From: Pseudomonas fluorescens
Lineage (GTDB): Bacteria > Pseudomonadota > Gammaproteobacteria > Pseudomonadales > Pseudomonadaceae
Length of the DNA: 64,000 bases
Reading direction: 5' to 3'
Assembly (NCBI RefSeq): GCF_004683905.1
Contig: NZ_CP038438.1
Location: forward strand, 868,001-932,000
In this document: positions 53,958-63,394 of the stretch, one piece after another
Position numbering within the stretch: the stretch's first letter is position 1
Layout of the letters: each line of letters starts with the position of its first letter
Translations under genes and position numbers: made by a program
The notes under the pieces: model-generated
Told to the model about the DNA's origin: nothing
The model's input: the letters and a program-made list of their open reading frames with translations, nothing else
Databases searched by the model: none

Positions 53958-54519
53958 ACCCTCACCCCAGCCCTCTCCCGGAGGGAGAGGGAGCCTACGG
54001 AGTTGTATCGAGTTGTACATCGACCTGAAAGACCGAGTCGATTATGGATTCGGTGAATCACCTTCATAGCGGCGTAATTCGGCATCCCCAATCAGCCCCC
54101 CTCTTTTTCGGGGAGAGGGAGCCTACGGAGTTGTATCGAGTTGTACATCGACCTGAAAGACCGAGTCGATTATGGATTCGGTGAATCACCTTCATAGCGG
54201 CGTAATTCGGCATCCCCAATCAGCCCCCTCTTTTTCGGGGAGAGGGAGCCTACGGAGTTGTATCGAGTTGTACATCGACCTGAAAGACCGAGTCGATTAC
54301 GGATTCGGTGAATCACCTTCATAGCGGCGTAATTCGGCATCCCCAATCAGCCCCCCTCTTTTTCGGGGAGAGGGAGCCTACGGAGTTGTATCGAGTTGTA
54401 CATCGACCTGAAAGACCGAGTCGATTATGGATTCGGTACATCACCTTCAGGTCGGCGTATTTATCCGGCATCCCCCAATCAGTCCCCTCTCCCTCCGGGA
54501 GAGGGTTAGGGTGAGGGGC
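53958..54519. repeat. Inverted-repeat frame around the tandem array
   Basis: CCCTCACCCCAGCCCTCTCC near 53960 (continuing GGAGGGAGAGG) and its near reverse complement CCTCTCCCTCCGGGAGAGGG near 54486 (continuing TTAGGGTGAGGGG) bound the array at its two ends. The whole block therefore behaves like one REP pair opened by the insertion of tandem units. Confidence 0.75.
53991..54500. repeat. Four tandem copies of a 127-128 bp non-coding unit
   Basis: Units start at 53991, 54119, 54246 and 54374 with GAGCCTACGGAGTTGTATCG. The first three are nearly identical, differing by one C in a C-run and a T/C change. The fourth diverges at its end (TACATCACCTTCAGGTCGG). Each unit holds inverted stretches (ACCGAGTC/GATTCGGT with one mismatch; CCCC-TCTTTTT-CGGGG). 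The period is not a multiple of three, so it does not encode a repeat protein. It fills the 620-bp gap between two convergent-facing minus-strand genes. Confidence 0.9.
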
Positions 54520-54531
54520 TCTTTGGCTGAG

Positions 54532-57060
54532 TCAGTACACGTCGCGGCGATAGCGGCCCTGTTCGATCAGACGTTCGACTTCGGAGGTACCGAGGATGTC
54601 GTTGAGTGCCTGATCGACGCCGGCGGCCATGCCCTGCAGGCTGCCGCAGATGTAGATCACCGCACCGTCAGCCAGCCATTTCTTCAGTTCGTCAGCGGAT
54701 TCGCGCAGGCGATCCTGCACGTAAATCTTTTGCGCCTGATCCCGCGAAAACGCCAGGTCCAGCCGCGCCAGATCACCATTGATCAACCACTCTTCCAGCT
54801 CCGCCCGGCAGAGGAAATCGTGCTGACGATTGCGCTCGCCGAACAGCAGCCAGTGACGCTGCTGACCGTCGGCGATGCGTGCTTTGAGCAGGCTGCGCAA
54901 TCCGGCGAGGCCGGTGCCGTTGCCCAGCAGAATCATCGGCACCGGTTCGTTTGGCAAGTGGAAGCCACTGTTGCGCCGCACGCGCAGGCTGATGCTGCCG
55001 CCCACGGGCGCATGTTCGGTCAGCCAGCCGGAGCCGATGCCGAGGCTGCCGTCGCTGTGTTGTTCCTGACGCACGATCAGTTCCAGCACGCCGTCGGCGG
55101 CAATCGAGGCGATCGAGTATTCGCGCATGGCCAGCGGCACCATCGCATCCACCAGTGCTTGTGCATGCAGGCCGACCAGATGCGCGCGATGCTCGGGCAA
55201 CTGGCGGCTGGCGAGGGCGATTTCCAGTGGCTCTTCGAGGCCGTTGATCTTCACCGTGGTTTCGCCACGAATGCCGAGGCCGTCGAGGAAGTGTTCGATC
55301 GCCCACGCACAGTTGCGCGGCAACACTTCCACCAGATCGCCGGCCAGCCAGCTGCTGGTGCTCGGCGCCTTCAGGCCTAACAGGTACACCGGCGAACCGC
55401 TGCTGTCCGGGTTCATCAGTTCGCGGCGCAGCAGTGTCCAGTTGTCGTAGCTCGGCGCTTGCCAGGTGTCGACCGGCGCTTGTCCAGTGATCAGGCCGAG
55501 TTGAGTCTGCCAGTGACGCAGGGCGTACGGGTCGCCGTTGTCGACTTCGACCGGGGCGAACAGGGTCTTGCCGCCGTGCTCGCCCAGCCACTGATGCAGG
55601 CGTCGGGCGAAACCGCAGAAATTCTGGTACTGGCGGTCGCCGAGGCCCAACACCGCATAGTTCAGGCCGTCGAAGCTTGCAGCGTTGCTCAGCACTTTGC
55701 GCTCGAAACCGCGGGCGCTGTCCGGTGCTTCGCCGTCGCCGAAGGTGCTGACCACGAACAGAGCGTTATTCGATTCACGCAGATCCTGCGCGCTGACGTT
55801 CGCCAGCGGCTGCACCTTCACCGGCAACCCGGCGGCTTGCAATTGCCCGGCGGTCTGCCACGCCAGTTGCTCGGCAAAACCGCTCTGGCTGGCGAAACCC
55901 ACCAGCCATGCCGGTGTATCTGCGTTCGGTGCCTGAAGACCTTTGCGTGCGTCCTGAATCTGCTTTTTCTTGCGACGGCGATCCAGATACAGCAGCCATC
56001 CGGTGATGAAAAACAGCGGCATGCACACGGCGGCGAGGGTGACGATGATCCGTCCGACGAGGCCGAAATAGCTGCCGACGTGCAGCGCGTAAATGCTGGT
56101 CAACAGCTGCGCCTTGAAGCTCTTGTCAGCGTAGCGGTCGACGCGTTTGACCACGCCGGTGGCCGGGTCGAGGGTGATCTGGTTCAGCGCGCGATCATGC
56201 GGCGAGCTGTCGAGCAGGTAGAACACGGTCGCCGGTTGCCCGGCCACTGGCGGCATGCGGATGTTGTAGGCCGACAGGCCCGGGCCGGCAGCGCTGTAGA
56301 TGCTGCTCCACATCGCCGCATAGTCGGCGGTCGGTGCCGGACCTTCTGGCGCCGCGCCGCGACCGCCGCGCACGCGCTCGTTTTGCGGCGCGTCGGAAAG
56401 CAGTCTGGTCAGGCCCTTGTTGTACCACTCGTACGACCAGGACAACCCGGTCAACGCCAGCAGCAGATACACCAGCAGGCACCAGGTGCCGGCCACCGAG
56501 TGCAGATCCCAGTTGAAGCTGCGGCCCTTTTTCTTCCAGTCGAGGGTCAGCCACACGCGCCAGCTGTTCCACTGGCGTGGCCAGCGCAGGTACAGCCCGG
56601 AGAGGCAGAAGAACAGCAGGATCAGGGTGCAGGCGCCGGTGATGTTGCGCCCGGTGTCGCCCATGGCGAGAAAGCGGTGCAGTTGCAGCATCAGGCCGAA
56701 GAAGTCCTGACCCACGGCGTCGCCCATGAACTCGCCGGTGTACGGGTCGAAGTAGCGCATCTCGCCACGGCGTTCGCCTTTGGGCGGGGTGAAGTAGACG
56801 CGCGCGGCGTTGCCGCTGTCGGTCTCGACCCAGAGCATCCCGACTTTCTTGCCGGAGTTCGCTTCGATGTGTTCCACCAGTTCGACTGGAGGCAGGACGC
56901 CAGCGACCTGTTTTTCCACCTGCAACACCGACGGGTTCAGCGCCCGCAGGATTTCGTCCTGGAACGAATAGGCGGCACCGGTAATGCCCATCAGGGCCAG
57001 CACCAGCCCGGCAGTGATGCCGAAAAACCAGTGCAACTGGAACAGGGTTTTCTTCAACAC
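54532..57060 (-). CDS. piuB: PepSY-flavodoxin-reductase fusion, iron-siderophore reductase type (PiuB-like)
   Basis: The 842-residue protein has a PepSY-TM part with four main membrane helices (about 10-30, 135-160, 185-205, 335-360) and periplasmic stretches, followed by a flavodoxin domain (about 380-515, with FASQSG and [12 protein letters not shown]) and an FAD/NADPH reductase like that of sulfite reductase alpha (about 535-842, with [22 protein letters not shown] and [10 protein letters not shown]). It probably carries electrons from NADPH across the inner membrane to reduce imported ferric siderophore. The GTG at 57060, with AAGGCGAG upstream, is preferred over an ATG at 57144 in the terminator region. 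Confidence 0.85.
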   Translation of the reverse strand: MLKKTLFQLHWFFGITAGLVLALMGITGAAYSFQDEILRALNPSVLQVEKQVAGVLPPVELVEHIEANSGKKVGMLWVETDSGNAARVYFTPPKGERRGEMRYFDPYTGEFMGDAVGQDFFGLMLQLHRFLAMGDTGRNITGACTLILLFFCLSGLYLRWPRQWNSWRVWLTLDWKKKGRSFNWDLHSVAGTWCLLVYLLLALTGLSWSYEWYNKGLTRLLSDAPQNERVRGGRGAAPEGPAPTADYAAMWSSIYSAAGPGLSAYNIRMPPVAGQPATVFYLLDSSPHDRALNQITLDPATGVVKRVDRYADKSFKAQLLTSIYALHVGSYFGLVGRIIVTLAAVCMPLFFITGWLLYLDRRRKKKQIQDARKGLQAPNADTPAWLVGFASQSGFAEQLAWQTAGQLQAAGLPVKVQPLANVSAQDLRESNNALFVVSTFGDGEAPDSARGFERKVLSNAASFDGLNYAVLGLGDRQYQNFCGFARRLHQWLGEHGGKTLFAPVEVDNGDPYALRHWQTQLGLITGQAPVDTWQAPSYDNWTLLRRELMNPDSSGSPVYLLGLKAPSTSSWLAGDLVEVLPRNCAWAIEHFLDGLGIRGETTVKINGLEEPLEIALASRQLPEHRAHLVGLHAQALVDAMVPLAMREYSIASIAADGVLELIVRQEQHSDGSLGIGSGWLTEHAPVGGSISLRVRRNSGFHLPNEPVPMILLGNGTGLAGLRSLLKARIADGQQRHWLLFGERNRQHDFLCRAELEEWLINGDLARLDLAFSRDQAQKIYVQDRLRESADELKKWLADGAVIYICGSLQGMAAGVDQALNDILGTSEVERLIEQGRYRRDVY

Positions 57061-57145
57061 GTCGCTCGCCTTGTCCGTTCGAAAATTGTCATCACGGCGC
57101 GCATTATGCCGTGGGTTGTCGAGAGCTTCTTTGATTACGCACAAA

Positions 57146-57173
57146 GGCCCCGTTCAATCTAATGAACGGGGCC
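57146..57173 (-). terminator. Terminator downstream of piuA
   Basis: GGCCCCGTTC (57146-57155) and GAACGGGGCC (57164-57173) form a perfect 10-bp stem. On the minus strand TTTGTG follows. It separates piuA from piuB. Confidence 0.75.
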
Positions 57174-57194
57174 GGATCTGCTGATTGCATTAAC

Positions 57195-57283
57195 TGTGGG
57201 AGGGGGCTTGCTCCCGAATGCGTCGTGTCAGTCGATATCTATTTCACTGACACATCGCCTTCGCGAGCAAGCCCGCTCCCACA
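57195..57283. repeat. REP-type inverted repeat between piuA and piuB
   Basis: TGTGGGAGGGGGCTTGCTCC at 57195 faces GCGAGCAAGCCCGCTCCCAC ending near 57282. The left arm has some changes against the other family copies at 37401 and 51787. Confidence 0.85.
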
Positions 57284-57296
57284 TTTAAAGCATCCA

Positions 57297-59618
57297 TCAG
57301 AAGTGGAAGTTGGTGCTCAACAGCGCCGTACGGCCCGCCGCCTGGTTGGCGAAGTGGGTCGAGAAGGCTTTGTCGTAGTAGGTTTCGTTGGTCAGGTTCT
57401 GCACGTTGAGTTGCAGGTCGACGTTTTTGCTTAGCTTGTAGGCGGCCATCGCGTCGTAACGTACATAGGAATCGACCATCGTGGTGTTGGCCACGCTGCC
57501 GTAGACGTCGTCGACGTAGAACGCGCCGCCACCGAGGGTCAGCTTCGGTGTGACCTGATAAGTGGTCCACAGGCTGGCGCTGTTTTTCGGCGTGTTGGGC
57601 AACTCGTTACCGTTGTTGATTTTGTTGGCCGGCAGGTCACCGCCGTCCACCTGTTCGCTGTCCATGTAGGCGTAGCCGGCGAACACTTGCCACTTGTCAG
57701 TGATCTTGCCGCTGGCCGACAGCTCGATACCTTGCACGCGGGTCTTGCCGGCGTTCTCGTAGGAGGTGGTGTCGACTTGTACGCGAGCGTTTTCTTTCTC
57801 GGTGCGGAAGATGTCAGCGGTCAGCGACAGGCGATCGTTCAACAGATCCCACTTGGTGCCGAATTCGTAGTTCTTGGTGGTTTCCGGCTCCATGTCGCTC
57901 TTGAGCAGGTTGCCGTTGCGATCCGGGGTGCCGCCCAGCGGGTTGCCTTCCTGGCCTTCACCGAGGGTGTTGCCCGGTGGCGTCGCGGAGGTCGCGTAGG
58001 AGGCGTAGATGCTGCCGTTCGGTGCCGGTTTGTAGACCACGCCGAACTGACCGGTGACGAATTCGCTGGTGTCATCACCCTTGGAGGTGGTTGTGCCGGC
58101 GTTGTTGTAGGTCTTGTAGTCGGTGTCGAAGTGGTCGTAACGCAGGCCCATGTTCACCAGCCACTGCTCGGACAACTCCAGGGTGTCGAACGCATACAGC
58201 GCGTAAGTGTTGGCCTTGGTGTCGGTGCCGGCGTAGTTGCGCGAGATCGCGCCGTTCCACGGATCGTTCGGGTTCGGGTTCGACAGCGAGGTGCAGTTGT
58301 AGCCGCTCGATGCGCCAATCATCGACGGGGTGCAATTGGTGGTCGCGGCGCTGGTGCGCGGCGTGGTGTCAGTGTTGACGTTGTACGAGGACTTCTGGCC
58401 TTCCTCGCGGGTGTATTCGACACCGGTGGAGAAGCTGTTCTTGAAACCGGCGACGTAGAAATTGCCGAACAGATCAGTCTGGTTGGTGGTGGTCTCGGTG
58501 TTGCTGACCCGCGTGTTGGCACGGCGCCAGACGCTGCCATTGTTGACGTTGCCCTTGCTGTCGTCCGGCTGAGTCAGGATGTAATCCTGCATGCTGGTGC
58601 CGTGGCGCAGGGTGTTCTTGATGGTCAGCGAGTCGCTCAGGTCATGCTCGATGGCGAAGGTCGCGGTGTCGGTGCGGCCCTTGCGGAAGTCGCGATCCAG
58701 ACCGTAGAAGTTGCTGTGATCACCACCGGCGTACGGCTTGTCCGGGTTGGACTTGGTGCGTGCCGCCGAACCACCGGCCGGGATGGTGTAAGGAATGCCC
58801 GAGTCCGGGGTGTCGTTGCTTTCCAGATGGTAGTAGTCGAGGTTGACGCGGGTGTCGGTACCCAGGCCAAACGCCAGGGACGGCGCGATACCCCAGCGAT
58901 CGTAGTCGACCTTGTCGCGACCGGCGACATTGCTCTCGTGGCTCATCAGGTTCAGGCGGCCGGCAGCGGTGTCGCTGAACTGGTAGTTGCCGTCCAGGGT
59001 GTAACGCTGGGTCTGGTCGGAACCCCAGGTGAAACCACCATCAAACGAATTGCCCAGGTGCGCTTTCTTGCTCACCAGGTTGATGCTGCCGCCGGCTGCG
59101 CCACGACCGCCGATGGCGGAGTTCGGGCCTTTGCTGACTTCAATGTTTTCCACGGCGAAGATTTCGCGACTCTGCGAACCGGTGTCGCGCACGCCGTCGA
59201 GGTAGGTGTCGCCCTGGGCGTCGAAACCACGAATGAACGGACGATCGCCCTGCGGGTTGCCGCCTTCACCGGCACCGAAGGTGATGCCCGGCACGGTGCG
59301 CAGCGCGTCCTGCATGTTCAGGGCGCCGGTGTCTTTCAGGACTTGTTGCGGAATGACGGTGACCGAGCGCGGCGTGTCGACCAGCGGCGCGGTGTACTTG
59401 GGCGAGGAGGCTTTTTCGACCTGGTAGGACGTCGAGTCCTGCGCTTCGCCGGTGATGGCGGTAGCGTCCAGAGCGATGGCATTGCCGGAAGCTTTGCTGT
59501 CGGTCTTTTCCGCGGCGAAGACCATGTGCCCAGCAGAGCCGGCGGTGATGGCGACACCAATGGCCGAAGCAAGCAAACGTGGTGAACTGACCGGCAATTG
59601 AACCTGTTGACGTGACAT
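57297..59618 (-). CDS. piuA: TonB-dependent siderophore receptor PiuA
   Basis: The 773-residue outer-membrane receptor has a signal peptide (about 1-37, ending MVFAA), a plug domain (about 75-190, with DTPRSVTVIPQQVLKD and RPFIRGFDAQGDTYLDGVRD) and a 22-strand barrel ending in aromatic TNFHF. No N-terminal signalling domain is present. PiuA-type receptors take up catechol siderophores and catechol-linked antibiotics in P. aeruginosa. The ATG at 59618 is preceded by GGGGAGGGG. It is divergent from piuC with a Fur-like site between, so iron repression is likely. Confidence 0.9.
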   Translation of the reverse strand: MSRQQVQLPVSSPRLLASAIGVAITAGSAGHMVFAAEKTDSKASGNAIALDATAITGEAQDSTSYQVEKASSPKYTAPLVDTPRSVTVIPQQVLKDTGALNMQDALRTVPGITFGAGEGGNPQGDRPFIRGFDAQGDTYLDGVRDTGSQSREIFAVENIEVSKGPNSAIGGRGAAGGSINLVSKKAHLGNSFDGGFTWGSDQTQRYTLDGNYQFSDTAAGRLNLMSHESNVAGRDKVDYDRWGIAPSLAFGLGTDTRVNLDYYHLESNDTPDSGIPYTIPAGGSAARTKSNPDKPYAGGDHSNFYGLDRDFRKGRTDTATFAIEHDLSDSLTIKNTLRHGTSMQDYILTQPDDSKGNVNNGSVWRRANTRVSNTETTTNQTDLFGNFYVAGFKNSFSTGVEYTREEGQKSSYNVNTDTTPRTSAATTNCTPSMIGASSGYNCTSLSNPNPNDPWNGAISRNYAGTDTKANTYALYAFDTLELSEQWLVNMGLRYDHFDTDYKTYNNAGTTTSKGDDTSEFVTGQFGVVYKPAPNGSIYASYATSATPPGNTLGEGQEGNPLGGTPDRNGNLLKSDMEPETTKNYEFGTKWDLLNDRLSLTADIFRTEKENARVQVDTTSYENAGKTRVQGIELSASGKITDKWQVFAGYAYMDSEQVDGGDLPANKINNGNELPNTPKNSASLWTTYQVTPKLTLGGGAFYVDDVYGSVANTTMVDSYVRYDAMAAYKLSKNVDLQLNVQNLTNETYYDKAFSTHFANQAAGRTALLSTNFHF

Positions 59619-59681
59619 TTTTATTCCCCTCCCCAAGGATTTGAGGTCGCGGAATATAGGGTAAACAGGTATTCGTATCAA

Positions 59682-59704
59682 TTGCGAAACATTGTTATTC
59701 GCGA
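59682..59704. promoter_or_regulatory. Candidate Fur operator between piuA and piuC
   Basis: GCGAA (59684-59688) and TTCGC (59698-59702) bracket an AT-rich centre (ACATTGTTA), and a second AT-rich stretch, AATTGATACGAATACC on the minus strand, lies beside it. The match to the Fur consensus is partial. The place, upstream of an iron receptor gene, makes Fur the first guess. Confidence 0.45.
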
Positions 59705-59825
59705 CGAATTTACATTCTTTACAATTTAACCTTACGGTTTTTGCCGATTCATCCGTCGTGCGGGTTTTACACGGCCAATAAGAATCAATACCATTGGCAC
59801 CCCTTTACCATCAGGTACGATCGCC

Positions 59826-60506
59826 ATGCTGCTGCACATCCCCGGCCTGTTCGCCAAAGCAGAAGTGCAGCGCATCCGCGAGGCGCTGGAGCAGGCGGAT
59901 TGGGCCGATGGCAAGATCACCGCCGGCTATCAGTCGGCCAAGGCCAAGCACAATCTGCAACTGCCGGAAGGCCACCCACTGGCCAAAGAAATCGGCGCAG
60001 CGATGCTCGAGCGGCTGTGGAAAAATCCGCTGTTCATGTCGGCCGCGCTGCCGCACAAAGTATTCCCGCCGTTACTCAACTGCTACACGGCGGGCGGTAG
60101 TTTCGACTTTCACATCGACAACGCCGTGCGTCAGCCCAAAGGCAGCATCGAGCGGGTGCGCACCGATCTGTCGGCCACACTGTTTTTCAGCGAACCCGAG
60201 GATTACGACGGCGGCGAGCTGGAGATCCAGGACACTTTCGGCACGCAACGGGTGAAACTGCCCGCCGGCGACATGGTGCTGTACCCCGGCACCAGCCTGC
60301 ACAAGGTCAATGCCGTCACCCGCGGCGCGCGTTATGCGTCGTTCTTCTGGACGCAAAGTCTGGTGCGCGAAGACAGCCAGCGCGCCTTGCTGTTCGAGAT
60401 GGACGGGGCGATCCAGCAGATCACTCAAGATATGCCCGATCACCCGTCGCTGATCCGCCTCACCGGCACCTATCACAATCTGTTGCGACGCTGGGTCGAG
60501 GTATGA
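59826..60506 (+). CDS. piuC: Fe(II)/2-oxoglutarate dioxygenase PiuC (PKHD-type)
   Basis: The 226-residue enzyme has the facial triad H96-D98 (FDFHIDNA) and H159 (PGTSLHKV) and the 2-oxoglutarate-binding R169 (TRGARY), the full set for a double-stranded beta-helix hydroxylase. PiuC proteins are iron-repressed neighbours of piuA. The substrate is not known. It may modify a siderophore or a protein. It begins [20 protein letters not shown] and overlaps the next gene by 4 bp. Confidence 0.92.
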   Translation: MLLHIPGLFAKAEVQRIREALEQADWADGKITAGYQSAKAKHNLQLPEGHPLAKEIGAAMLERLWKNPLFMSAALPHKVFPPLLNCYTAGGSFDFHIDNAVRQPKGSIERVRTDLSATLFFSEPEDYDGGELEIQDTFGTQRVKLPAGDMVLYPGTSLHKVNAVTRGARYASFFWTQSLVREDSQRALLFEMDGAIQQITQDMPDHPSLIRLTGTYHNLLRRWVEV

Positions 60507-61279
60507 GTTTTCAACTGCGGCGCGAAGAAGTACTCGACGGCGCCCAGCTCAACGCCATGCTTGAAGAAAGCCCGGCCCGTGCCGCGCAGGCGATTCTGCT
60601 CGCGGCCGGCCAGGGCATTGTTGAAGCGCAGGCGCTGCTCGGGCAGATCCTGCTCGATGGCCGTGGCATCGCTCAGGATCAGCCGCTGGCGCTACGCTGG
60701 TTTGGCATTGCCGCCGGGCAAGGGCATCTGATGGCGCGCAACATGCTGGGTCGTTGTCATGAGCATGGTTGGGGCTGTGTCGCCAATGCTGCGGTTGCCG
60801 CGCAGCATTACCGGGTCGCCGCAGATAATGGGCTGGACTGGGCGATGTACAACCTGGCCAATCTGCTCGCCACCGGGCGTGGGATTCCTGATGATCAACT
60901 TCAGGCACTGAACCTGTATCGACGCGCCGCTGAAGCCGGCCACGCCAAATCAATGAACCTGTTGGGACGTTATCTGGAAGAAGGGCGGGTGTGCCCGAGG
61001 GATCTGACAGCGGCACATGACTGGTATCGACGCTCTGCCGAGGGCGGCGATTTCCGCGGGCAGTTCAGTCACGCCGCGATTCTGGCCCAAGCGGGGCGAA
61101 TCGAAGAGGCGCTGCAATGGCTGCGCAAGGCGCTGTTGCTTGGCAATGCGAAGTTCTTGCGCATCAGCGGCGAATCGCTGCTGGCATCCGCGCATCCGCA
61201 GATACGCGCCATGGGCGCCGAGTACCGTCAGCGCCTGGCGGCCCTCGACGCCGAGGTGCCTGCCCTCCATCAGTCATGA
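60503..61279 (+). CDS. Sel1-repeat protein downstream of piuC
   Basis: The 258-residue soluble protein contains about five Sel1-like repeats, each with the A-x-x-x-L-G/A pattern, for example [35 protein letters not shown] and [19 protein letters not shown] (about 45-170). Such solenoids bind proteins. No signal peptide is visible. The ATG overlaps the piuC stop (ATGA), and the same piuC-sel1 pair exists in P. aeruginosa as I recall. Its role in iron uptake is unknown. It converges with the toxin subunit B gene, with a 17-bp gap. Confidence 0.85.
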   Translation: MSFQLRREEVLDGAQLNAMLEESPARAAQAILLAAGQGIVEAQALLGQILLDGRGIAQDQPLALRWFGIAAGQGHLMARNMLGRCHEHGWGCVANAAVAAQHYRVAADNGLDWAMYNLANLLATGRGIPDDQLQALNLYRRAAEAGHAKSMNLLGRYLEEGRVCPRDLTAAHDWYRRSAEGGDFRGQFSHAAILAQAGRIEEALQWLRKALLLGNAKFLRISGESLLASAHPQIRAMGAEYRQRLAALDAEVPALHQS

Positions 61280-61296
61280 GGGGCAGGCGCCATCAG

Positions 61297-62298
61297 TCAA
61301 CCGCGCAACCAGCGACCCTGTAGCGGGATCAGGTAATTGCGCAAGGCCTCGCTGTTTTGGAGCACTCGTCCACCACGCAGCTGAACATCTTCGTTCGGCG
61401 CAGCCATGACCGCAGCGAGAAACGCGGATAACGCGTCCGTCAGTTTGCCGGTCTCACTGACGTAGGTTTGCTGATGCGGCACAACCTTTTGCGTGTCGTT
61501 CAACTGGCGGGTCTTGTCGTCGTTTTCGCGCAGTTGTTTTGCCAAGGAGGCCACACGCTCCTCACGCTGGGCGAGGCGGGTCTGAATGATTTGCCGCGCC
61601 TTTATCAGGTCGTTGTACTTGATCAGCTCGTTGGCTTCGTCGAGAAACTTGTTGGCTACAATCAGTCCGGCTTCCAGCGCTGCACTTTCAGGGGTTTTTG
61701 GTTTGCCGCCGAAGATGGCCTTCAGTTGTGCGAGTAACGGTTTGATTCGATCAATGAATGTCAGCTTTTCAAACGCCGTGATCGCCAGATTGAGAACCGC
61801 CTCATCGTCTTTCAGTTGAGCCAGCGGGATACTTTCTGCACTGTATTCGCGGTCCAGACTGGTTTTGGCAACGGCCAACTCTTCAAGCCTGAAACGGTTA
61901 TTACTGATGGTGATGCTCTGCACACCAAACACACCGTTGTGCAGTGACGAGTGCAAGCGGGTCATTTGCTCGGTGTTCAACTTGATCAGTTGCATGACAA
62001 TCTGCGAATACACCTGGCGTGCTTTTTCGACGTCAGAGTTGGCATCATCACTCTTGATATTGGCCAGCGCTTGCAGGTTTTCGTGCAGTTCGTCAGTCTC
62101 CAGTGTCGAAATGGCCGAGGTGATGGTGTTGGCAGCCAGGAGATCCAGTTCACCGATGGCAGCGTTCAAACCGAGCAACTCATCGCTGAGGGCTTTGATA
62201 TAAAGATTTGCAGAACCTACGATCGCCTGATAGCGGATAGCCTCGCGGCTTTCTTGCAGGCGAGAGAAGTCGGGTTGCATATAGGAAACAGTTGTCAT
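61297..62298 (-). CDS. Binary alpha-pore-forming toxin subunit B (XaxB/YaxB-like)
   Basis: The 333-residue protein is nearly all helical, with long heptad stretches (about 15-115 and 213-275) and no signal peptide. The segment FIDRIKPLLAQLKAIF (about 181-196) with the following ANELIKYNDLIKARQIIQTR (about 222-241) resembles my memory of XaxB of Xenorhabdus and YaxB of Yersinia. In those systems B forms pores only with A. It follows subunit A by 31 bp on the same strand, with AAGGAAG before its ATG. Base composition is less GC-rich than the neighbours. No protein search was possible. Confidence 0.72.
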   Translation of the reverse strand: MTTVSYMQPDFSRLQESREAIRYQAIVGSANLYIKALSDELLGLNAAIGELDLLAANTITSAISTLETDELHENLQALANIKSDDANSDVEKARQVYSQIVMQLIKLNTEQMTRLHSSLHNGVFGVQSITISNNRFRLEELAVAKTSLDREYSAESIPLAQLKDDEAVLNLAITAFEKLTFIDRIKPLLAQLKAIFGGKPKTPESAALEAGLIVANKFLDEANELIKYNDLIKARQIIQTRLAQREERVASLAKQLRENDDKTRQLNDTQKVVPHQQTYVSETGKLTDALSAFLAAVMAAPNEDVQLRGGRVLQNSEALRNYLIPLQGRWLRG

Positions 62299-62329
62299 GG
62301 ATAATTCTTCCTTGTTGGTTAAGTGATTT

Positions 62330-63394
62330 TTAGTCGAAAGCGCTGATAAGCTGGTTTGCGTTGATTTGCACTGATTTCCAGTTTTTCAGAACAATGTTCA
62401 AACTTGATACAAAGCTTCTGAGCGTCAGAAACTCGTGCATATCCATGACTTTGTTCTGCGAGGAACTGATGTAATCGGTAATGGAGATCCAGAGTGTCTC
62501 CAGTTGCGAAGTGCTCTGGATAGCGCCCTCTACATATAGCGACATGCTATCCAGGCCCGCCTGGAACTCCATGAGTGTGCCGGCAAGGATATTTTTCTGC
62601 TTGACTTGCGCGGCCAGCAACTCTCGTTGCTCGAGCAAGGGCTTCAAATATATCGATTGTTGACGTTCGAGATGTTGATACCAAACCGACGGACTGCCGT
62701 TGATAGCAACGATAAAACCAAGAATGTGGTCGAAAAAGTTGGGTTCTGTTTCCTTGGCCTTTTCATCAATACGTTGCTGAGCCAGATCGATGGCCGCATT
62801 CAGCTCAGTCAACTGTTGGTTGATTTGCTCATCGCCGGCCAACTTCAATTTCTTGCCAATATTGACGGCAACCTTTTCGTTAAGATCAGTCTTGAAGTAT
62901 TTCAGACGCTCGCTGACGTCCTGGCTGCTGAGTTTTTTCTGGTTGATCGAACTTGCGATGAACGCCAGCGACTCCTGAATGGAGCCAAAGCGGTTTTTCT
63001 CCTCTTTGCCGATTTCAAATGGCGGAAGTTTGTTTATTTCTTCCTCGGTCAGCGAATCGATGGTGCCAAGATAGTTGACGTAGCCCGGCATTGTCACGAT
63101 GGCATTGATAATGTCCTGGCCGAAGCTTTCAAGGTCCTCCGAGAAAGTTGCGAGGCTACTGGCCACGCGTTTCATCGAGTATTCGATATCGGCCCAGGAG
63201 CTGGCGTTATTGATGATCGATATATAGAGTTCGACAATGTCGATCAGCTCGAGCCCGACAATGCCTGTCTGTTTTGTCTGTAATTGTTTTTCCAGGTCCT
63301 CGATGTTACGTGGCAATGTTTTGGTGGCGGAGACGTAGTTTTTGATTTTTCTGACGTCGTCTTTAGTGATAAGCGGGTTTTGGCTTGGTTGCAC
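62330..63394 (-). CDS. Binary alpha-pore-forming toxin subunit A (XaxA/YaxA-like)
   Basis: The 354-residue protein is helical: DDVRKIKNYVSATKTLPRNI (about 12-31), SSWADIEYSMKRVASSLATF (about 65-84), a coiled stretch (about 185-218), a modest hydrophobic segment (FFDHILGFIVAINGSPSVWY, 220-239) and another long helix (241-290). This is the ClyA-like alpha-PFT plan, and the first blocks match my memory of XaxA, which is about 50 residues longer and has a stronger membrane hairpin. It starts at GTG 63394, with AAAGGGA upstream. No signal peptide is present. AT-richer sequence suggests transfer. Confidence 0.72.
   Translation of the reverse strand: MQPSQNPLITKDDVRKIKNYVSATKTLPRNIEDLEKQLQTKQTGIVGLELIDIVELYISIINNASSWADIEYSMKRVASSLATFSEDLESFGQDIINAIVTMPGYVNYLGTIDSLTEEEINKLPPFEIGKEEKNRFGSIQESLAFIASSINQKKLSSQDVSERLKYFKTDLNEKVAVNIGKKLKLAGDEQINQQLTELNAAIDLAQQRIDEKAKETEPNFFDHILGFIVAINGSPSVWYQHLERQQSIYLKPLLEQRELLAAQVKQKNILAGTLMEFQAGLDSMSLYVEGAIQSTSQLETLWISITDYISSSQNKVMDMHEFLTLRSFVSSLNIVLKNWKSVQINANQLISAFD

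Noticed and set aside
53991..54500. CRISPR array
   Set aside because: Units are 127-128 bp and nearly identical with no spacers between short repeats, and no cas genes are present.
54308..54514. Small coding frame inside the tandem units
   Set aside because: The period is not a multiple of three and no ribosome site exists. The frame differs between copies.
61297..63394. Toxin-antitoxin module
   Set aside because: Both proteins are over 330 residues, helical and without an RNase or DNA-binding pattern. A binary pore-former fits better.
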